Shown in pieces: positions 59,401-64,000 of a stretch of 64,000 nucleotides of DNA (position 1 is the stretch's first letter; each line of letters opens with the position of its first letter). This stretch comes from Amphiura filiformis. Lineage: Eukaryota > Echinodermata > Ophiuroidea > Amphilepidida > Amphiuridae. The notes below the pieces were generated by a model. That model was not told the DNA's origin. It was given only the letters and a program-made list of their open reading frames with translations, and searched no databases. The stretch covers positions 53,499,706 to 53,563,705 of the forward strand of contig NC_092636.1 of the NCBI RefSeq assembly GCF_039555335.1, in the 5' to 3' direction. The position numbers and the translations under genes are program-made.

Positions 59401-62400
59401 GAAAACACATGAATTTAAAATTAAACCAAAACAAAATGTCGATGTCGCAACACTTGGAATTTTCATTTGATTCTCAGTAGATATAGCACCAGTAGGTCTC
59501 ATTCGATTTCAAAATATCACTCTATCTCGGGCAGGGGGCAAAAACGACAACATAGGCCTGTATTTTATTTCAGCAGCTATATACCTATTCAGTAGATAGA
59601 ACAAACAAAACACATGAAATTAAAATTATAAACCAAAACAAAATATCGCAACGTTTGACATTTTATTTGATCTTCAGGGGCACATCACCATTACCAGATT
59701 ACGCTTCCCAACGTGCAAAAAAGCCTCTCGGAAATCTCTTCTAATTATTTCCTGCAATAGATAGAGCAATGAAATTGGGCATGGTTATGAGATGATCCAT
59801 AAGCTGTAATATATTTTCGTTTGCACATAGATCGCCAATGTCAAGTTTTTTTTTCTTTCTTTCTTTTTTTTTTTTTTTTGTTTGTTTGTTTGTTGCAAAT
59901 TTGATATTTTTAACCCTTCCCGTGATTTCTAAGCGGTTAAAAACTTAATTCTTGGGATTTTACATCGATACATGATTTGGGCGATTAGTCCGCCACGACA
60001 GATTTAAAATCATTTTTTCTGCTCATAATTTCATCAAACCCATCCCAGGTTTAATATTGCATCAAAGAAAGGTATCTCAGACTCATGTTGGCTGAAAAAT
60101 TAAACAAATAAGCTTAATTTCTACGTTTTACAGGGACTATTTACGGGTTGCACTTTTTCACAGCGGAATCTTATGGTGGTGTGCCCCCTTAGAAGATAGC
60201 ATACCAGTAAAATGATTCGCTTTATCTCGTTCAGCAGACAAAAACGACAACCAACGGGCATTTAAATTTGAGCTATCTGCAGTTGGTAGCAAAACCACAC
60301 GAATGCAACAAACACCAAATGACATAAAACAGATAGAGAAATGCAAAAGCTTTATTTCAAAGTTTGTTTCAGCGTTATACGGTATTCGGTTCTTGAGATA
60401 TTTCAATTTTAATATTACCCATGTAAATCAATGCAGGAGCTCTATAGACACCGGCACCAGAATCGAGCAAATTACGGCATGTCTCGCCACATTTTCTTTT
60501 AGTTTAAAGTTATGGTAAATTCGTGTTTTTACTATTACAACTATTACAACTGACGATAGCTTAAATTAAATTGATGGTGTAATTTGGGTCTCCAGTAGGC
60601 CTAGTGCTATATACTGAAGATTAAATTAAAATATTCAAGCAGTTAGGTCTGCAGATTGTGACATTATTTTGGAAACGGAGTACGAGAACGTCATAAGCGT
60701 AACGGATGCGCGCATAACGCCTGCAGTACCAAATTATCGCGTTTTTTACGCAATCCCGCGCGACATTCGATCTGTCAATCATCTTCAGTAGAATAGCAAA
60801 CCATGGATGAATAATATGTGCGTTGACGACTTTTTCCCAGTCATAGTATTACTAATCAAAAGTTGCGTAAGACGGTATTTTGTTTATTTCAATCAAAATA
60901 TTTCTGCTCATAAAACATGTTTTAAAATGAGTTTTTCCCGTTATAATGAATTCATGCGCATTTGCTATCTACCGAAGATAGCTTAAATTTAATGAATTTT
61001 GTTACTCTTACCTCTTGAACGAAATAGATTGATGTTTTTAGAATTGTGATAGTGGCGCTATCTATGCAAAATCAAAGCAAAATTTCTAAGTGTTGTGATA
61101 TTTTCTTTTTCTAGGCATAATAATTATGTTGAATCCACGTGTTTTTCCTATCTACTGAAGATAACTCAAATGAAATGCATGTTGTCATTTTGTCTCAAAG
61201 AGATAGCTTAATATTGGAGAGCCCTGTTAGTGGTGCTATCTACTGAAGACAAAGAAATTTCCAGTATGGTGGTCAAAAATAAACATTTTAAAAGCAAGCA
61301 CTAAATAAACCTGTTTAAAGCAAGTCTTCACTGCTTTAAATTTGATTTGGATCTTCAGTAGATATTTATAGCACCAGCAGGCCTACTTCTAACATATCAA
61401 TCCATCTCGTTCAGGAGACAAAAATGACAACGTAGGCCTGCATTTTATTTCAGCTATCTTCAGTAGATAAGAAAGAAAACACATGAATTTAAAATTAAAC
61501 CAAAACAAAATGTCGATGTCGCAACACTTGGAATTTTAATTTGATTCTCAGTAGATATAGCACCAGTAGGCCTCATTCGATTCCAAAATATCACTCTATC
61601 TCGGGCAGGGGGAAAAAACGACAACATAGGCCTGCATTTTATTTCAGCAGCTATATACCTATTCAGTAGATAGAACAAACAAAACACATGAAATTAAAAT
61701 TATAAACCAAAACAAAATATCGCAACGTTTGACATTTTATTTGATCTTCAGGGGCACATCGCCATTACCAGATTACGCTTCCCAACGTGCAAAAAAGCCT
61801 CTCGGAAATCTCTTCTAATTATTTCCCTGCAATAGATAGAGCAATGAAATTGGGCATGGTTATGGGATGATCCATAAGCTGTAATATATTTTCGTTTGCA
61901 CGTAGATCGCCAATGTCAGGTTTTTTTTCTTTCTTTTTTTTGTTTGTTTTGTTTTGTTTGTTTGTTGCAAATTTGATATTTTTAACCCTTCCCGTGATTT
62001 CTAAGCGGTTAAAAACTCAATTCTTGGGATTTTACATCGATACATGATTTGGGCGATTAGTCCGCCACGACAGATTTAAAATCATTTTTTCTGCTCATAA
62101 TTTCATCAAACCCATCCCAGGTTTAATATTGCATCAAAGAAAGGTATCTCAGACTCATGTTGGCTGAAAAATTAAACAAATAAGCTTAATTTCTACGTTT
62201 TACAGGGACTATTTACGGGTTGCACTTTTTCACAGCGGAATCTTATGGTGGTGTGCCCCCTTAGAAGATAGCATACCAGTAAAATGATTCGCTTTATCTC
62301 GTTCAGCAGACAAAAACGACAACCAACGGGCATTTAAATTTGAGCTATCTGCAGTTGGTAGCAAAACCACACGAATGCAACAAACACCAAATGACATAAA

Positions 62401-64000
62401 ACAGATAGAGAAATGCAAAAGCTTTATTTCAAAGTTTGTTTCAGCGTTATACGGTATTCGGTTCTTGAGATATTTCAATTTTAATATTACCCATGTAAAT
62501 CAATGCAGGAGCTCTATAGACACCGGCACCAGAATCGAGCAAATTACGGCATGTCTCGCCACATTTTCTTTTAGTTTAAAGTTATGGTAAATTCGTGTTT
62601 TTACTATTACAACTATTACAACTGGCGATAGCTTAAATTAAATTGATGGTGTAATTTGGGTCTCCAGTAGGCCTAGTGCTATATACTGAAGATTAAATTA
62701 AAATATTCAAGCAGTTAGGTCTGCAGATTGTGACATTATTTTGGAAACGGAGTACGAGAACGTCATAAGCGTAACGGATGCGCGCATAACGCCTGCAGTA
62801 TCAAATTATAGCGTTTTTTACGCAATCCCGCGCGACATTCGATCTGTCAATCATCTTCAGTAGAATAGCAAACCATGGATGAATAATATGTGCGTTGACG
62901 ACTTTTTCCCAGTCATAGTATTACTAATCAAAAGTTGCGTAAGACGGTATTTTGTTTATTTCAATCAAAATATTTCTGCTCATAAAACGTGTTTTAAAAT
63001 GAGTTTTTCCCGTTATAATGAATTCATGCGCATTTGCTATCTACCGAAGATAGCTTAAATTTAATGAATTTTGTTACTCTTACCTCTTGAACGAAATAGA
63101 TTGATGTTTTTAGAATTGTGATAGTGGCGCTATCTATGCAAAATCAAAGCAAAATTTCTAAGTGTTGTGATGATATTTTCTTTTTCTAGGCATAATAATT
63201 ATGTTGAATCCACGTGTTTTTCCTATCTACTGAAGATAACTCAAATGAAATGCATGTTGTCATTTTGTCTCAAAGAGATAGCTTAATATTGTAGAGCCCT
63301 GTTAGTGGTGCTATCTACTGAAGACAAAGAAATTTCCAGTATGGTGGTCAAAAATAAACATTTTAAAAGCAAGCACTAAATAAACCTGTTTAAAGCAAGT
63401 CTTCACTGCTTTAAATTTGATTTGGATCTTCAGTAGATATTTATAGCACCAGCAGGCCTACTTCTAACATATCAATCCATCTCGTTCAGGAGACAAAAAT
63501 GACAACGTAGGCCTGCATTTTATTTCAGCTATCTTCAGTAGATAAGAAAGAAAACACATGAATTTAAAATTAAACCAAAACAAAATGTCGATGTCGCAAC
63601 ACTTGGAATTTTCATTTGATTCTCAGTAGATATAGCACCAGTAGGTCTCATTCGATTCCAAAATATCACTCTATCTCGGGCAGGGGGCAAAAACGACAAC
63701 ATAGGCCTGTATTTTATTTCAGCAGCTATATACCTATTCAGTAGATAGAACAAACAAAACACATGAAATTAAAATTATAAACCAAAACAAAATATCGCAA
63801 CGTTTGACATTTTTATTTGATCTTCAGGGGGCACATCACCATTACCAGATTACGCTTCCCAACGTGCAAAAAAGCCTCTCGGAAATCTCTTCTAATTATT
63901 TCCCTGCAATAGATAGAGCAATGAAATTGGGCATGGTTATGGGATGATCCATAAGTTGTAATATATTTTCGTTTGCACATAGATCGCCAATGTCAGGTTT

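Larger units (their letters stand above)
39255..64000. repeat. Satellite array of ~2.07-kb tandem units (open at right)
   Basis: Unit starts, taken at ACGTTTGACATTT, are 39255, [unit 2 start deleted, junction ~41088], 43074, 45143, 47210, 49277, 51353, 53424, 55490, 57569, 59651, 61725 and 63800. Lengths of complete units run from 2066 to 2082 bp. Units are head-to-tail and closely similar, differing by scattered substitutions and a length-variable T(n)/TTTG tract about 200 bp in. Each contains a CpG-bearing patch (GGAAACGGAGTACGAGAACG to CCCGCGCGACATTCG) in an otherwise AT-rich unit. Overlapping antisense frames of 82 and 71 codons and a 75-codon frame recur per unit but look non-coding. The array continues beyond the window. 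Confidence 0.97.

Noticed and set aside
39761..63762. 82-, 71- and 75-codon frames in the satellite as a gene family
   Set aside because: They overlap antisense, have no domain, cover diverged internal repeat modules, and their openness follows from recent homogenisation of the array.
1..64000. LTR retrotransposon, retroviral or LINE coding sequence
   Set aside because: No reverse transcriptase, integrase or gag-like motif and no long terminal direct repeats were seen in either strand.

Overview
This is a eukaryotic, almost certainly metazoan, window: AT-rich, intron-containing, gene-poor and dense with DNA-transposon remnants and tandem repeats. The one gene I recognise is TIMM10B, a small mitochondrial TIM chaperone, which together with the repeat content suggests a marine invertebrate animal. 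An echinoderm or another invertebrate deuterostome is a guess from general repeat style, not a demonstrated assignment. There are no operons, ribosome-binding sites or CRISPR arrays.

Layout. 1-3.9 kb: noncoding with one small inverted-repeat MITE. 3.9-4.2 kb: a minus-strand coding exon with both splice sites, from an unidentified gene. 4.9-6.8 kb: a ~46-bp minisatellite built on the imperfect palindrome GCTATCTACTGAAGATAGC, with a recent 788-bp internal duplication. 7-20 kb: a graveyard of cut-and-paste elements, several with readable termini and target-site duplications (hAT-like 8421-9366, mariner-like 10742-11751, a rearranged relative of the hAT core at 14239-15282, an element with an 11-bp duplication at 15621-16378, a TTAA-flanked MITE at 19100-19894). 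20050-23133: a 3.1-kb IS630/Tc1/mariner element with a broken transposase of DD82E spacing. 25.4-34 kb: a Harbinger-like MITE, a 2.9-kb foldback element with tandem-repeat arms, GA-rich microsatellite, and a foldback MITE split by an inserted element.

35.6-38.2 kb: two exons of TIMM10B (plus strand) carrying the twin CX3C motif. Their intron holds three non-autonomous transposons. The first exon was not found.

39.26 kb to the window end: a tandem satellite of ~2.07-kb units (12 complete or nearly complete units plus the start of a 13th), continuing past the window. Each unit is itself a patchwork of diverged modules in both orientations carrying the same CTATCTACTGAAGATAG core as the minisatellite 34 kb to the left. 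Part of the array shows an alternating two-unit higher-order pattern. This satellite/minisatellite relationship, with a possible foldback-transposon origin, is the most unusual feature of the window.
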